Assembly (NCBI RefSeq): GCF_014649795.1
Contig: NZ_BMTS01000014.1
Span: 186,001 to 250,000 of the forward strand
Origin: Streptomyces melanogenes
GTDB taxonomy: Bacteria > Actinomycetota > Actinomycetes > Streptomycetales > Streptomycetaceae
Direction: 5' to 3'
DNA: 64,000 nucleotides
Shown here: in pieces, positions 49,884-59,129 of the stretch
How positions within the stretch are numbered: position 1 is the stretch's first letter
Layout: every line of letters starts with the position of its first letter
Position numbers and translations under genes: made by a program
The notes under the pieces: model-generated
What the model was told of the DNA's origin: nothing
Seen by the model: only the letters and a program-made list of their open reading frames with translations
The model's database searches: none

Positions 49884-51428
49884 TCAGCCCAATACCCCCC
49901 CCGCCCCCGGCGACGCCCCCTCCTCCTCCACCGGCACAGCCGTGAGCGCATCGAGCCGCCCCGCCTCCCCAGGCGCCAGGCACCGCTCCGCCAACCCCAT
50001 CACCCCACTGAAGCTCCACGGATAGCTGCCCGCGTCCCGCGCGATCTCCAGCGCGTCGACGACGGCCCGCCCCAGCCCCGCCGACCACGGCACCAGACAC
50101 ACCCCCAGCAGCTGGAACGCCTCCGACAGCCCGTGCGCGGCTATGAACGCGGCGACCCACTCCGCCCGTTCCCCCTCCGGCAGCGTCGACAGCAGCTTGG
50201 CCCGCTCGGCCAGCGACACCGTCCCCGCGTTCCCGCCCGGCGGGGCGGACGGGGTGCCGAGCAGCGCCCGCGCCCACTCCGCGTCCCCCTGCCGCACCGC
50301 CGCCCGGCACCACGCCGCGTGCAGCTCGTCCCCCCAGTCGTCGGCGACCGGCAACGCCACGATCTCCCGCGCCGAACGCCCCCCGAGCCGCCCCGCCCAG
50401 CCCCCCAGCGGCGCCGCCTCCACCAACTGGCCAAGCCACCACGACCGTTCGCCCCGCCCGGTCGGCGGCTTGGGCGCCACCCCGTCGCGCTGCATCCCGG
50501 CGTCGCACTCGTGCGGCGCCTCCACCGCGATCCGCGCCCCGTCCCCGTCCCCGTCCCCCGACCGGTCGAGCGCGACGCACGACGCCGCCCGCGCGGCCAT
50601 CCGCCCGGCCAGCGCGGACGCGGGCAGCGCCGAAAGCAGCTCGGCGGCCGTGGCCCGGACGTTGCGGCTGCGGTCGGCGAGCGCCCGCTCCAGGAACGGC
50701 TCGTCCTCCCCACCGAGCCCGGTCCGCAGCGAGTCGAGGAACATCAGCCGGTCCTCGGCCCGCTCGGCCGCCCACGTCGTGGCGAGCAACTCCCGCGCCG
50801 CCCCCGGCTCGTACGCCCGTACCGCCGCGAGCAGCGCCACCCGCTCGGCGAACAGCCCCTCCTCCCACAGCCGCCGCACCGCCTCGGTGTCCGAGGCCTC
50901 GGGCAGGACCGCGCTGCCGGACCCGCCACGCAGCGCGAACCGCCACTCCGGGTTCAGCCGGGCCAGCCACGTCCCGCGCGGCCCGGCGAACGCCAGTGCC
51001 TGCGGCCGCAGGTCCGTACGCGCGCGGGCCGCGTCAAGGAGTGCGGGCAGCAGGGCGGGCGGCGCCTTGAAGCCCCGCTCGGCCGCCGCGCTCAGCCACT
51101 GCGGCAACAGCTCCGCGAGATCCGGCGCGGCCCCCCGCCGCCCCCCGGAGTGCGCCGCCGCCGAACGGTCCGCCAGCAGTTGCCCCAGCCTGCGCCGCGC
51201 GACTTCCGGCAGCTCCGGCCGCCCGTCGTCCGGTGCCCTCTCGGGCCGGACGGGCGCGGGTGCGGGCAGCAGTCCGGCCCGGCGGCGGACGGTGTGCCGC
51301 GCGGCCTCGTCGAGGAGCGCGGCGGGCTCCCCGGCGACGGGCCGCCGCTCGGTGCCGAGCAACGCGGCGGTGACGAGCTCCTCCCAGGAACCGGCCCTGG
51401 ACCCTGCCCCGGTCGCGGCAGCGGACAT
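49884..51428 (-). CDS. DUF5691 family protein, apparently frameshifted at the C terminus
   Basis: A 514-residue protein of the DUF5691 family (opening WEELVTAALLGTERRPV is diagnostic) with HEAT-like Ala/Leu helices (RNVRATAAELLSALPA). ATG at 51428 has GGAGGGGAGG upstream. The frame as read ends at 49884 right after a run of eight G (minus strand; C at 49895-49902). Removing one G gives AGGYWAEAFQRLV... LRLRGAMLAELGG, ending at 49817 and looking like the native C terminus. Thus this is a slippage frameshift, natural or from sequencing. It follows the SWIM gene by 74 bases in one operon. Confidence 0.8.
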   Translation of the reverse strand: MSAAATGAGSRAGSWEELVTAALLGTERRPVAGEPAALLDEAARHTVRRRAGLLPAPAPVRPERAPDDGRPELPEVARRRLGQLLADRSAAAHSGGRRGAAPDLAELLPQWLSAAAERGFKAPPALLPALLDAARARTDLRPQALAFAGPRGTWLARLNPEWRFALRGGSGSAVLPEASDTEAVRRLWEEGLFAERVALLAAVRAYEPGAARELLATTWAAERAEDRLMFLDSLRTGLGGEDEPFLERALADRSRNVRATAAELLSALPASALAGRMAARAASCVALDRSGDGDGDGARIAVEAPHECDAGMQRDGVAPKPPTGRGERSWWLGQLVEAAPLGGWAGRLGGRSAREIVALPVADDWGDELHAAWCRAAVRQGDAEWARALLGTPSAPPGGNAGTVSLAERAKLLSTLPEGERAEWVAAFIAAHGLSEAFQLLGVCLVPWSAGLGRAVVDALEIARDAGSYPWSFSGVMGLAERCLAPGEAGRLDALTAVPVEEEGASPGAGGVLG

Positions 51429-51502
51429 CGTGGCCTCCCCTCCATACATATGCGCACCCTCCTGTACCTGTACGTGCCTACGCGATGAGGTGAAGGCCGT
51501 CG

Positions 51503-52867
51503 TCACAGCAGCCGCACCGCCTCCGCCTCGCCCTCCGCCCACCCCGCCAGCGGCGCGACCCCCCGGTGCCCGCACTCGCCGAACACCGTCACCGGGTCGC
51601 CGCCCGACAGCGCGACGAGCTTCCACAGGCCCGCCCGGTCGGCCGCGCCCGGGGCTACGGGAAGCGCCAACTCGCCGTCCGGGTCGGCAAGTTGCCAGCC
51701 CACCCCGCCGCCCTCGCCCGGCGGCACCGGTATCACCCCGCTCAGCGTCACCGGCCAGGCGTCCAACCACGGGTCGTCCCGCAGTGCCCTCCCGTACCGC
51801 TCCAGTGCCTCGGCCGTCGTGTCGCCGGGCGGCGGGCCCCCGGCCGCCAGCGGCGCCCCGTACCGCTCGCCCAGCGCGGCACGCAGCTGCCCGCCGCCCG
51901 GGTACGGCGTGAGCTCGGCGTCGATCGCCAGGCCGACCGGCAGGGCGAGCTCGGGCGCCCGGCCCGCCGCGCCGAAGTCGAGCAGCATCGCCGCGCGGCC
52001 CGACTCCCGTCCGTACAGCCATATCCGGCGCGTGGTCAGCTTGGCGTCGGCCGTGTCGTACTGGGCCAGGACCTGCCATATGTCCCGCACCGGCGGGCCC
52101 TGCGGCGGCGTGGGCACCCCGACCCGCGCCCGGACCGTGGCGGCCAGCGGCTCCGGCAGGCCCTCGCGACCCAGCCAGGCCCGGTCGAGCAGATGCAGCA
52201 GCGCGCACTCCTCCAGGAGCCGCACCGGCCAGCCCGGCCCGGAGCCCGGTATCGACCCCAACTCCCTTACCCGGCCCGCCAGTCCAGGCGCCTGCGCGTC
52301 GACCATGCGGGCGGCCGTCTCCTCCCACAGCCCGTACCCGGGCCGCTCGGCCGCCGCCAGGCCGCCGCGCAGCAGGTCCTCAAGCCGCTGCTCCAGCTCG
52401 CTCGCCCCGGCCGTGACCCGCTCGGCGCGCTTCTCCGCGCGGCGCCGGGCCGCCTCGGGATCCGCGGTCCTCGTCTCGGCGGGACCCGCCGCCCCGCTCT
52501 CCTTCTTCTCCGCGCGCTCCCGCCGCCCGCGCAGCCACTGCCCGGCCCAGTCGGGCACCTCCCCGTCCGCGACGGCCGGCACCGCCCGCTCGTCCGCCGC
52601 CCAGAGCAGCAGCAGCCCCAGCGCGTGCTTGCACGGGAACTTGCGGCTCGGGCAACTGCACTTGTAGCCGAGCCCGCCCGTGTCGACCACCGTCTGGTAC
52701 GGCTTGCTGCCGCTGCCCTTGCACAGCCCCCACACGCTCGAGTTGTCGCAGCCGCTCTCCGACCACGGTCCGGCCGTGCCGAGCTTGCTGCCCGCCTTGC
52801 GTGACGAGGCGTCAGGAGCCAGAGCCAGCACCTGTTCCGCCGTCCAGCGCACCCCCTGCTGATTCAT
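51503..52867 (-). CDS. SWIM zinc-finger protein
   Basis: A 454-residue protein with an N-terminal SWIM zinc finger, YKCSCPSRKFPCKHALGLLL (CxC, then CxH), at about residues 67-86, preceded by GVRWTAEQVLALAPDASS, the usual SWIM-protein opening. A coiled region (EQRLEDLLRGGLAAAERPGY) and a large domain of unknown fold follow. ATG at 52867 is only seven bases after the -10-like TACCTT, so the message may be leaderless. It shares its control region with the divergent MoxR operon. SWIM fingers bind DNA or proteins; the precise role is unknown. Confidence 0.85.
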   Translation of the reverse strand: MNQQGVRWTAEQVLALAPDASSRKAGSKLGTAGPWSESGCDNSSVWGLCKGSGSKPYQTVVDTGGLGYKCSCPSRKFPCKHALGLLLLWAADERAVPAVADGEVPDWAGQWLRGRRERAEKKESGAAGPAETRTADPEAARRRAEKRAERVTAGASELEQRLEDLLRGGLAAAERPGYGLWEETAARMVDAQAPGLAGRVRELGSIPGSGPGWPVRLLEECALLHLLDRAWLGREGLPEPLAATVRARVGVPTPPQGPPVRDIWQVLAQYDTADAKLTTRRIWLYGRESGRAAMLLDFGAAGRAPELALPVGLAIDAELTPYPGGGQLRAALGERYGAPLAAGGPPPGDTTAEALERYGRALRDDPWLDAWPVTLSGVIPVPPGEGGGVGWQLADPDGELALPVAPGAADRAGLWKLVALSGGDPVTVFGECGHRGVAPLAGWAEGEAEAVRLL

Positions 52868-52874
52868 GGTTCCG

Positions 52875-52957
52875 AAGGTAGATGGCCCCACTGACAATCG
52901 CCCTGACCTGCGCTTTCCCCCTCGCCGAGGTCGATTGTCAGTGGCGTGGTGCACGGT
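52875..52957. promoter_or_regulatory. divergent DNA-damage-type promoter pair
   Basis: Two mirror-image promoters in the 127 bases between SWIM and MoxR genes. Leftward: TTGTCAGTGG (52888-52897, minus) then TACCTT (52875-52880). Rightward: TTGTCAGTGG (52935-52944) then CACGGT (52952-52957). Both have C or G plus six bases between the elements. The consensus TTGTCAGTGGC-N6-TAnnnT is that of the LexA-independent, PafBC-controlled DNA damage promoter (RecA-NDp) of mycobacteria and relatives. The elements form a 13-bp inverted repeat (52888-52900 and 52932-52944). Confidence 0.7.
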
Positions 52958-52994
52958 GGAGTCACATCGGGTCGACTGATCTGGAGGGGGATCC

Positions 52995-54131
52995 ATGACC
53001 GTGTCCGAAATCAATTCCGCGGGTGCCGGAAGCGGCGTCGAGGCGGCCGCCGCCGAGGCCCTGCGCCCGCACGCCGAGCACGCGTTCGCGCATGAACTCA
53101 AGGCGCTGGCGGCCGCCGACGACCGGCCCAGGCCCGCCCGTTGGCAGCTCTCGCCGTGGGCCGTCGCCACGTATCTGCTCGGCGGCACCCTGCCCGACGG
53201 CACGGTGATCACGCCGAAGTACGTGGGCCCGCGCCGCATCGTCGAGGTCGCGGTCACCACGCTCGCCACCGACCGGGCGCTGCTGCTGCTCGGCGTCCCC
53301 GGCACGGCCAAGACCTGGGTGTCCGAGCACCTCGCCGCCGCCGTCAGCGGCGACTCCACGCTGCTGGTGCAGGGCACGGCCGGCACCCCGGAGGAGGCGA
53401 TCCGGTACGGGTGGAACTACGCGCAACTGCTGGCGCACGGCCCCAGCCGGGACGCCCTGGTGCCCAGCCCGGTCATGCGGGCGATGGCCGAGGGGATGAC
53501 GGCCCGGGTCGAGGAGCTCACCCGTATCCCCGCCGACGTGCAGGACACGCTGATCACGATCCTGTCGGAGAAGACGCTGCCCATCCCCGAGTTGGGCCAG
53601 GAGACGCAGGCGGTGCGCGGCTTCAACCTCATCGCCACGGCCAACGACCGCGACCGGGGGGTCAACGAGCTGTCGAGCGCGCTGCGCCGCCGCTTCAACA
53701 CGGTGGTGCTGCCGCTCCCGGCGACCGCCGAGGAGGAGGTCGACATCGTCTCGCGCCGGGTCGACCAGCTCGGGCGCTCGCTCGACCTGCCCGCGGCCCC
53801 CGAGGGCATGGACGAGATCCGCCGGGTCGTCACCGTCTTCCGCGAGCTGCGGGACGGGGTCACCGGCGACGGCCGCACCAAGCTCAAGTCCCCTTCGGGG
53901 ACGCTCTCCACGGCCGAGGCGATCTCGGTGGTGACGGGCGGCCTGGCGCTCGCCGCGCACTTCGGCGACGGCGTGCTGCGCTCCGGCGACGTGGCGGCGG
54001 GCATCCTCGGCGCGGTCGTCCGCGACCCGGCGGCGGACCGCGTCATCTGGCAGGAGTACCTGGAAACGGTGGTGCGCGAGCGCGACGGCTGGAAGGACTT
54101 CTACCGCGCCTGCCGTGAGGTGTCGGCATGA
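52995..54131 (+). CDS. MoxR-type AAA+ ATPase
   Basis: A 378-residue MoxR-family AAA+ protein. Walker A is GVPGTAKTWV; the helix-2-like insert and the Walker B area are around EELTRIPADVQDTLITILSEK; sensor 1 is NLIATANDRDRG, and the arginine finger region is SSALRRRFN. ATG at 52995 follows GGAGGGGG. MoxR proteins act as chaperone-like ATPases with VWA proteins. The VWA gene is two genes downstream, and stop/start overlaps (54128) imply an operon. SWIM and DUF5691 genes face the other way. Confidence 0.9.
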   Translation: MTVSEINSAGAGSGVEAAAAEALRPHAEHAFAHELKALAAADDRPRPARWQLSPWAVATYLLGGTLPDGTVITPKYVGPRRIVEVAVTTLATDRALLLLGVPGTAKTWVSEHLAAAVSGDSTLLVQGTAGTPEEAIRYGWNYAQLLAHGPSRDALVPSPVMRAMAEGMTARVEELTRIPADVQDTLITILSEKTLPIPELGQETQAVRGFNLIATANDRDRGVNELSSALRRRFNTVVLPLPATAEEEVDIVSRRVDQLGRSLDLPAAPEGMDEIRRVVTVFRELRDGVTGDGRTKLKSPSGTLSTAEAISVVTGGLALAAHFGDGVLRSGDVAAGILGAVVRDPAADRVIWQEYLETVVRERDGWKDFYRACREVSA

Positions 54132-56557
54132 CCGCCCTGCCCTCGGCCGCGCCGGATACGGCCGCGCCGGACGCGGGCGGGCCCGCCGCCACGGACTCGG
54201 CACCCCCCGGCCCCTGGCTGCTCGGGGTGCGGCACCACGGGCCCGGGTCGGCGCGGGCCGTGCGGGCGGCGCTTGAGGCGGCGCGGCCCCGGGCCGTGCT
54301 GATCGAGGGCCCGCCCGAGGCCGACGGGCTGCTCGCGCTCGCCGCCGACCCGGACATGCGGCCGCCGGTCGCGCTGCTCGCCCATGTGGTGGACGACCCG
54401 CGCCGGGCCTCGTTCTGGCCGATGGCGGAGTTCTCCCCGGAGTGGGTGGCACTGCGCTGGGCCCTGGACGCGGGCGCGGAGGTCCGCTTCATCGACCTCC
54501 CGGCGGCCCACTCCCTGGCGGCGGGCGAAGAAAGCCCGGAGAACGAGCCGGAAGCCGAGGACGGCGCGCCGGACGAGCGGCCCACGCTGCGGATCGACCC
54601 CATCGGCGTCCTCGCCGAAACCGCCGGATACGACGACCCGGAGGCCTGGTGGGAGGACGTCGTGGAGCACCGCGACGGCACGCCGGGAGCCGATCCGTAC
54701 GGCCCGTTCGCCGTCCTGGGCGAAGCCATGACGGCGCTGCGCGAGGCGTACGGGGACGGCGGCCACGCGCGCGACCTGATCCGCGAGGCCCATATGCGCC
54801 AGCAGCTGCGCGCCGCCCGACGGGAGTTCGGGGACGATGTCGCGGTGGTGTGCGGGGCCTGGCACGTGCCCGCGCTCGCCGAGAAGACCACGGTCGCCGC
54901 CGACCGCGCGCTGCTCAAGGGCCTGCCCAAGGTGAAGGCCGAGCTGACCTGGGTGCCCTGGACCCACCGCCGCCTGGCCCGGCGCAGCGGCTACGGCGCG
55001 GGCATCGACTCGCCCGGCTGGTACGGGCACTTGTTCGGCGCCCCCGACCGGCCCGTCGAGCGCTGGATGACCAAGGTCGCCGGGCTGCTGCGTGAGGAGG
55101 ACCGGCAGGTCTCGTCCGCCCACGTCATCGAGGCGGTACGGCTCGCCGGGACGCTCGCCGCGATGCGCGGCCGTCCGCTGCCGGGCCTGACCGAGACGAC
55201 CGACGCGGTGCGGGCGGTGATGTGCGAGGGCTCCGACATGCCGCTCGCCCTCGTCCAGGACCGGCTCGTCGTCGGCGATGTGCTCGGCGAGGTCCCGGAC
55301 GCCGCCCCGGCCGTCCCGCTCCAGCGCGACCTCACCCGCTCCCAGCGCTCCCTGCGGCTCAAACCGGAGGCGCTGGAGCGGGAGTTGGAGCTCGATCTGC
55401 GCAAGGAGACCGACGCCGCGCGCAGCCGGCTGCTGCACCGGCTGAGCCTGCTCGGCATCGGCTGGGGCGAGCGGTCGGCGTCCCGGGGCAGCACCGGCAC
55501 GTTCCGGGAGAGCTGGCGGCTGCGCTGGGAGCCCGAGCTGTCGGTGCGGGTGGCCGAGGCCGGGGTGTGGGGCACCACGGTCCTGGCCGCCGCCACCGCG
55601 CGGGCCGAGTCGGAGGCCGTGGAGGCCACGGTCCTGGGTGAGATCACCGCGCTGGCCGAGCGGTGTCTGCTCGCCGAGCTCTCCGACGCGCTGCCGGTGG
55701 TGATGCGCGCGCTCGCCGACCGGGCCGCGCTCGACACGGACGTCGCCCACCTCGCCCAGGCGCTGCCCGCCCTGGCCCGCACACTGCGGTACGGAGACGT
55801 GCGGGGCACGGAGACGGCCGCGCTAGGGGAGGTCGCGACCGGGCTCGCCGAGCGGATCTGCGTCGGCCTGCCGCCCGCCTGCACGGGCCTGGACGCGGAC
55901 GGCGCCACCGAGATGCGCCGCCGCATCGACGACGTCCACACGGCCATGGCGCTGCTCCCGGAGGCACCCGAGGGCCCGACGACCCTGCGGGACCGCTGGG
56001 CGGCGGTCCTGACCAGGCTGGCCGGGCGGGACACGGTGGCGGGGGAGATCCGCGGCCGCGCCGTCCGCCTGCTCCTGGACGACGGACGGCTCGACGACAC
56101 CGAGGTGGAGCGCCACATGGGCCTGGCGCTCTCGGTGGGGACACCACCCGGCGAAGCGGCCGCCTGGATCGAGGGGTTCGTCGGGGGCGCCTCGGGCGGC
56201 GGGATGCTCCTGGTCCACGACGAGCGGCTGCTCGCCCTGGTCGACACCTGGCTGACCGGCGTCCCGGCCGACGCCTTCACGGACGTACTGCCGCTGCTGC
56301 GCCGCACCTTCTCGGCGTACGAACCGGGCGTGCGCCGCACCCTCGGCGAGCTCGTCCGGCGCGGCCCCGGCACCACCGGTCCGGCCCCGGCCGACGCGGG
56401 CGCCCCCGGCTTCGGCGCCGGGCTCGACGAGGAGCGCGCCGCCGCCGTGGAGCCACTGCTGCGGCTGCTGCTCGGCGCGAGCACCCACGGCCCCGGCGCC
56501 CCGCTGGAGCCGTCCGACCACCCGGCATCCGACCACCTGGCAGGAGTGGGGAAGTGA
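54128..56557 (+). CDS. DUF5682 family protein
   Basis: An 809-residue protein of the DUF5682 family, always found next to MoxR and VWA genes in such islands. WLLGVRHHGPGSARAVRAAL at the N terminus with RAVLIEGPPEADG is characteristic, followed by VVCGAWHVPALAEKT. The rest is helical and Ala/Leu-rich with no catalytic signature that I know. It overlaps MoxR by four bases and VWA by four bases. The function is unknown; it is probably the adaptor or substrate of the MoxR-VWA pair. Confidence 0.8.
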   Translation: MTALPSAAPDTAAPDAGGPAATDSAPPGPWLLGVRHHGPGSARAVRAALEAARPRAVLIEGPPEADGLLALAADPDMRPPVALLAHVVDDPRRASFWPMAEFSPEWVALRWALDAGAEVRFIDLPAAHSLAAGEESPENEPEAEDGAPDERPTLRIDPIGVLAETAGYDDPEAWWEDVVEHRDGTPGADPYGPFAVLGEAMTALREAYGDGGHARDLIREAHMRQQLRAARREFGDDVAVVCGAWHVPALAEKTTVAADRALLKGLPKVKAELTWVPWTHRRLARRSGYGAGIDSPGWYGHLFGAPDRPVERWMTKVAGLLREEDRQVSSAHVIEAVRLAGTLAAMRGRPLPGLTETTDAVRAVMCEGSDMPLALVQDRLVVGDVLGEVPDAAPAVPLQRDLTRSQRSLRLKPEALERELELDLRKETDAARSRLLHRLSLLGIGWGERSASRGSTGTFRESWRLRWEPELSVRVAEAGVWGTTVLAAATARAESEAVEATVLGEITALAERCLLAELSDALPVVMRALADRAALDTDVAHLAQALPALARTLRYGDVRGTETAALGEVATGLAERICVGLPPACTGLDADGATEMRRRIDDVHTAMALLPEAPEGPTTLRDRWAAVLTRLAGRDTVAGEIRGRAVRLLLDDGRLDDTEVERHMGLALSVGTPPGEAAAWIEGFVGGASGGGMLLVHDERLLALVDTWLTGVPADAFTDVLPLLRRTFSAYEPGVRRTLGELVRRGPGTTGPAPADAGAPGFGAGLDEERAAAVEPLLRLLLGASTHGPGAPLEPSDHPASDHLAGVGK

Positions 56558-57723
56558 CCACAGAACAACTCGATGCGGCCGCCGGTGAGCGGCTGCGCCG
56601 CTGGCGGATGGTGTTCGGCGGGGAGCAGGGCGCCGACGGCACCGGCTGCACGCTCGCCGGGCGCGACGCCGCGATGGACGGCGCCCTGTCCGCGCTCTAC
56701 GGCGGCTCCGCCGGGCGCGGGACGTCGAAGGAGCGAGGCGCCGGGCTCGGCGCCTCCGCCCCCAGCGTCGCCCGCTGGCTGGGTGACATCCGTACGTACT
56801 TCCCCAGCTCGGTCGTCCAGGTGATGCAGCGCGACGCCATCGACCGGCTTGGGCTCTCCGCGCTGCTCCTGGAGCCGGAGATGCTGGAGGCCGTCGAGGC
56901 GGACGTGCACCTGGTGGGCACGCTGCTCTCGCTCAACAAAGCGATGCCGGAGACCACCAAGGAGACCGCCCGCGCGGTCGTCCGCAAGGTCGTCGAGGAT
57001 CTGGAGAAGCGGCTCGCCACCCGGACGAAGGCGACGCTGACGGGCGCCCTGGACCGTTCGGCGCGGATCAGCCGCCCCCGCCACCGGGACATCGACTGGG
57101 ACCGCACCATCCGGGCGAACCTGAAGAACTACCTGCCGGAGTACGACACGGTCGTCCCGGACCGGCTGATCGGGTACGGGCGGGCCGCCCAGTCCGTCAA
57201 GAAGGACGTGGTCCTCTGCATCGACCAGTCCGGCTCGATGGCCGCCTCGGTCGTCTACGCCTCGGTCTTCGGCGCCGTCCTCGCCTCCATGCGCGCGATC
57301 GCCACCCGGCTCGTCGTGTTCGACACGGCCGTCGTCGACCTCACCGACCAGCTCGACGACCCGGTGGACGTGCTGTTCGGCACCCAGCTGGGCGGCGGCA
57401 CCGACATCAACCGCGCCCTCGCCTACTGCCAGTCGCAGATCACCCGTCCTGCCGACACCGTCGTCGTACTGATCAGTGATCTTTACGAGGGAGGGATCCG
57501 GGACGAGATGCTGAAGCGGGTGGCGGCGATGAAGGCGTCCGGAGTGCAGTTCGTGGCCCTGCTCGCCCTCTCGGACGAGGGCGCCCCGGCGTACGACCAC
57601 GAGCACGCGGCGGCCCTGTCCGCCCTGGGAGCACCCGCCTTCGCCTGCACCCCCGACCTCTTCCCGGAGATCATGGCTGCGGCGATCGAGAAGCGGGCTC
57701 TGCCGATACCTGACACGCTGTGA
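56554..57723 (+). CDS. VWA-domain protein, MoxR partner
   Basis: A 389-residue protein with a von Willebrand A domain at the C terminus. The MIDAS is complete: DQSGSMAAS (DxSxS), GGTDINRAL (Thr) and VVLISDLYEGG (Asp). The N-terminal half is helical (KETARAVVRKVVEDLEKRL). It should bind its protein partner through a divalent metal ion and be acted on by MoxR. GTG at 56554 overlaps the DUF5682 stop. It ends the operon; a gap and sucC follow. Confidence 0.88.
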   Translation: MTTEQLDAAAGERLRRWRMVFGGEQGADGTGCTLAGRDAAMDGALSALYGGSAGRGTSKERGAGLGASAPSVARWLGDIRTYFPSSVVQVMQRDAIDRLGLSALLLEPEMLEAVEADVHLVGTLLSLNKAMPETTKETARAVVRKVVEDLEKRLATRTKATLTGALDRSARISRPRHRDIDWDRTIRANLKNYLPEYDTVVPDRLIGYGRAAQSVKKDVVLCIDQSGSMAASVVYASVFGAVLASMRAIATRLVVFDTAVVDLTDQLDDPVDVLFGTQLGGGTDINRALAYCQSQITRPADTVVVLISDLYEGGIRDEMLKRVAAMKASGVQFVALLALSDEGAPAYDHEHAAALSALGAPAFACTPDLFPEIMAAAIEKRALPIPDTL

Positions 57724-57928
57724 GCAGGTGATCTGTGACAGGTATCACCGCTCCGGTGTGATCTGCGATTTAGGGAGCTCGCTCTGGCGGGGATAACCTG
57801 CGAGACGGACATGCCGCGTACCCGGCCACCGTGTACGCCTCCCTCAGTGACAGCGCCGTCACGTTGCCCTTCGCGGCACGCCCACGCAGAAAACGAACCG
57901 CGAGACCACTGAAAAGGGACGGACGCGC

Positions 57929-59107
57929 GTGGACCTGTTCGAGTACCAGGCGAGGGACCTCTTCGCCAAGCACGGTGTACCGGTGCTGGCCGGTGAAGTG
58001 ATCGACACGCCTGAGGCAGCCCGCGAGGCGACCGAGCGGCTGGGCGGCAAGTCCGTCGTCAAGGCGCAGGTGAAGGTAGGCGGCCGCGGCAAGGCCGGCG
58101 GCGTGAAGCTGGCGGCGAACCCGGACGAGGCCGTCGCTCGCGCGACGGACATCCTCGGCATGGACATCAAGGGCCACACGGTCCACAAGGTGATGATCGC
58201 CGAGCTGTCCCCGGAGATCGAGGCGGAGTACTACGTCTCGTACCTCCTGGACCGCACCAACCGCACCTTCCTCGCCATGGCGTCGGTGCAGGGCGGCATG
58301 GACATCGAGGAGGTCGCGGAGAAGACCCCCGAGGCCCTCGCGAAGGTCCCGGTCAACGCCGTCGAGGGCGTGGACATCGAGAAGGCCCGCGAGATCGTGG
58401 CCCTGGCGAAGTTCCCGGCCGAGGTGGCCGAGGGCGTCGCCGAGGCGATGGTGACCCTGTGGAAGACCTTCGTCGCCGAGGACGCGCTCCTCGTCGAGGT
58501 CAACCCGCTGGTGAAGACCAAGGACGGCCGCATCCTGGCGCTGGACGGCAAGGTCTCGCTCGACGAGAACGCCGAGTTCCGCCAGCCGGAGCACGAGGCC
58601 CTCGAGGACAAGGACGCGGCCGACCCGCTCGAGGCCGCGGCCAAGGCCAAGGGCCTCAACTACGTCAAGCTCGACGGCGAGGTCGGCATCATCGGCAACG
58701 GCGCGGGTCTCGTCATGAGCACCCTGGACGTCGTCGCGTACGCCGGTGAGAACCACGGCGGCGTGAAGCCGGCCAACTTCCTCGACATCGGTGGCGGCGC
58801 GTCCGCCCAGGTGATGGCGAACGGCCTGGAGATCATCCTCGGCGACGCGGACGTCAAGTCCGTGTTCGTCAACGTCTTCGGTGGCATCACCGCCTGCGAC
58901 GAGGTCGCCAACGGCATCGTCCAGGCGCTGCAGCTCCTCGCCGACAAGGGCGAAGAGGTCACCAAGCCGCTGGTCGTGCGCCTCGACGGCAACAACGCGG
59001 AGCTGGGTCGCAAGATCCTGTCGGACGCGAACCACCCGCTGGTCCAGCGCGTGGACACCATGGACGGCGCGGCCGACAAGGCCGCCGAGCTCGCGGCCGC
59101 GAAGTAA
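57929..59107 (+). CDS. sucC: succinyl-CoA synthetase beta subunit
   Basis: A 392-residue beta subunit with the ATP-grasp domain at the N terminus (DLFEYQARDLFAKHGVPV, VKAQVKVGGRGKAGGVK) and the CoA-ligase domain near the end (LDIGGGASAQVMANGLE, FVNVFGGITACDEVANGI). It forms ADP or GDP-coupled succinyl-CoA synthetase of the citric acid cycle with sucD, 23 bases downstream. GTG start. All conserved elements are present, length normal for the family. Confidence 0.97.
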   Translation: MDLFEYQARDLFAKHGVPVLAGEVIDTPEAAREATERLGGKSVVKAQVKVGGRGKAGGVKLAANPDEAVARATDILGMDIKGHTVHKVMIAELSPEIEAEYYVSYLLDRTNRTFLAMASVQGGMDIEEVAEKTPEALAKVPVNAVEGVDIEKAREIVALAKFPAEVAEGVAEAMVTLWKTFVAEDALLVEVNPLVKTKDGRILALDGKVSLDENAEFRQPEHEALEDKDAADPLEAAAKAKGLNYVKLDGEVGIIGNGAGLVMSTLDVVAYAGENHGGVKPANFLDIGGGASAQVMANGLEIILGDADVKSVFVNVFGGITACDEVANGIVQALQLLADKGEEVTKPLVVRLDGNNAELGRKILSDANHPLVQRVDTMDGAADKAAELAAAK

Positions 59108-59129
59108 GGGACGAGGGAAAACCACAGCC

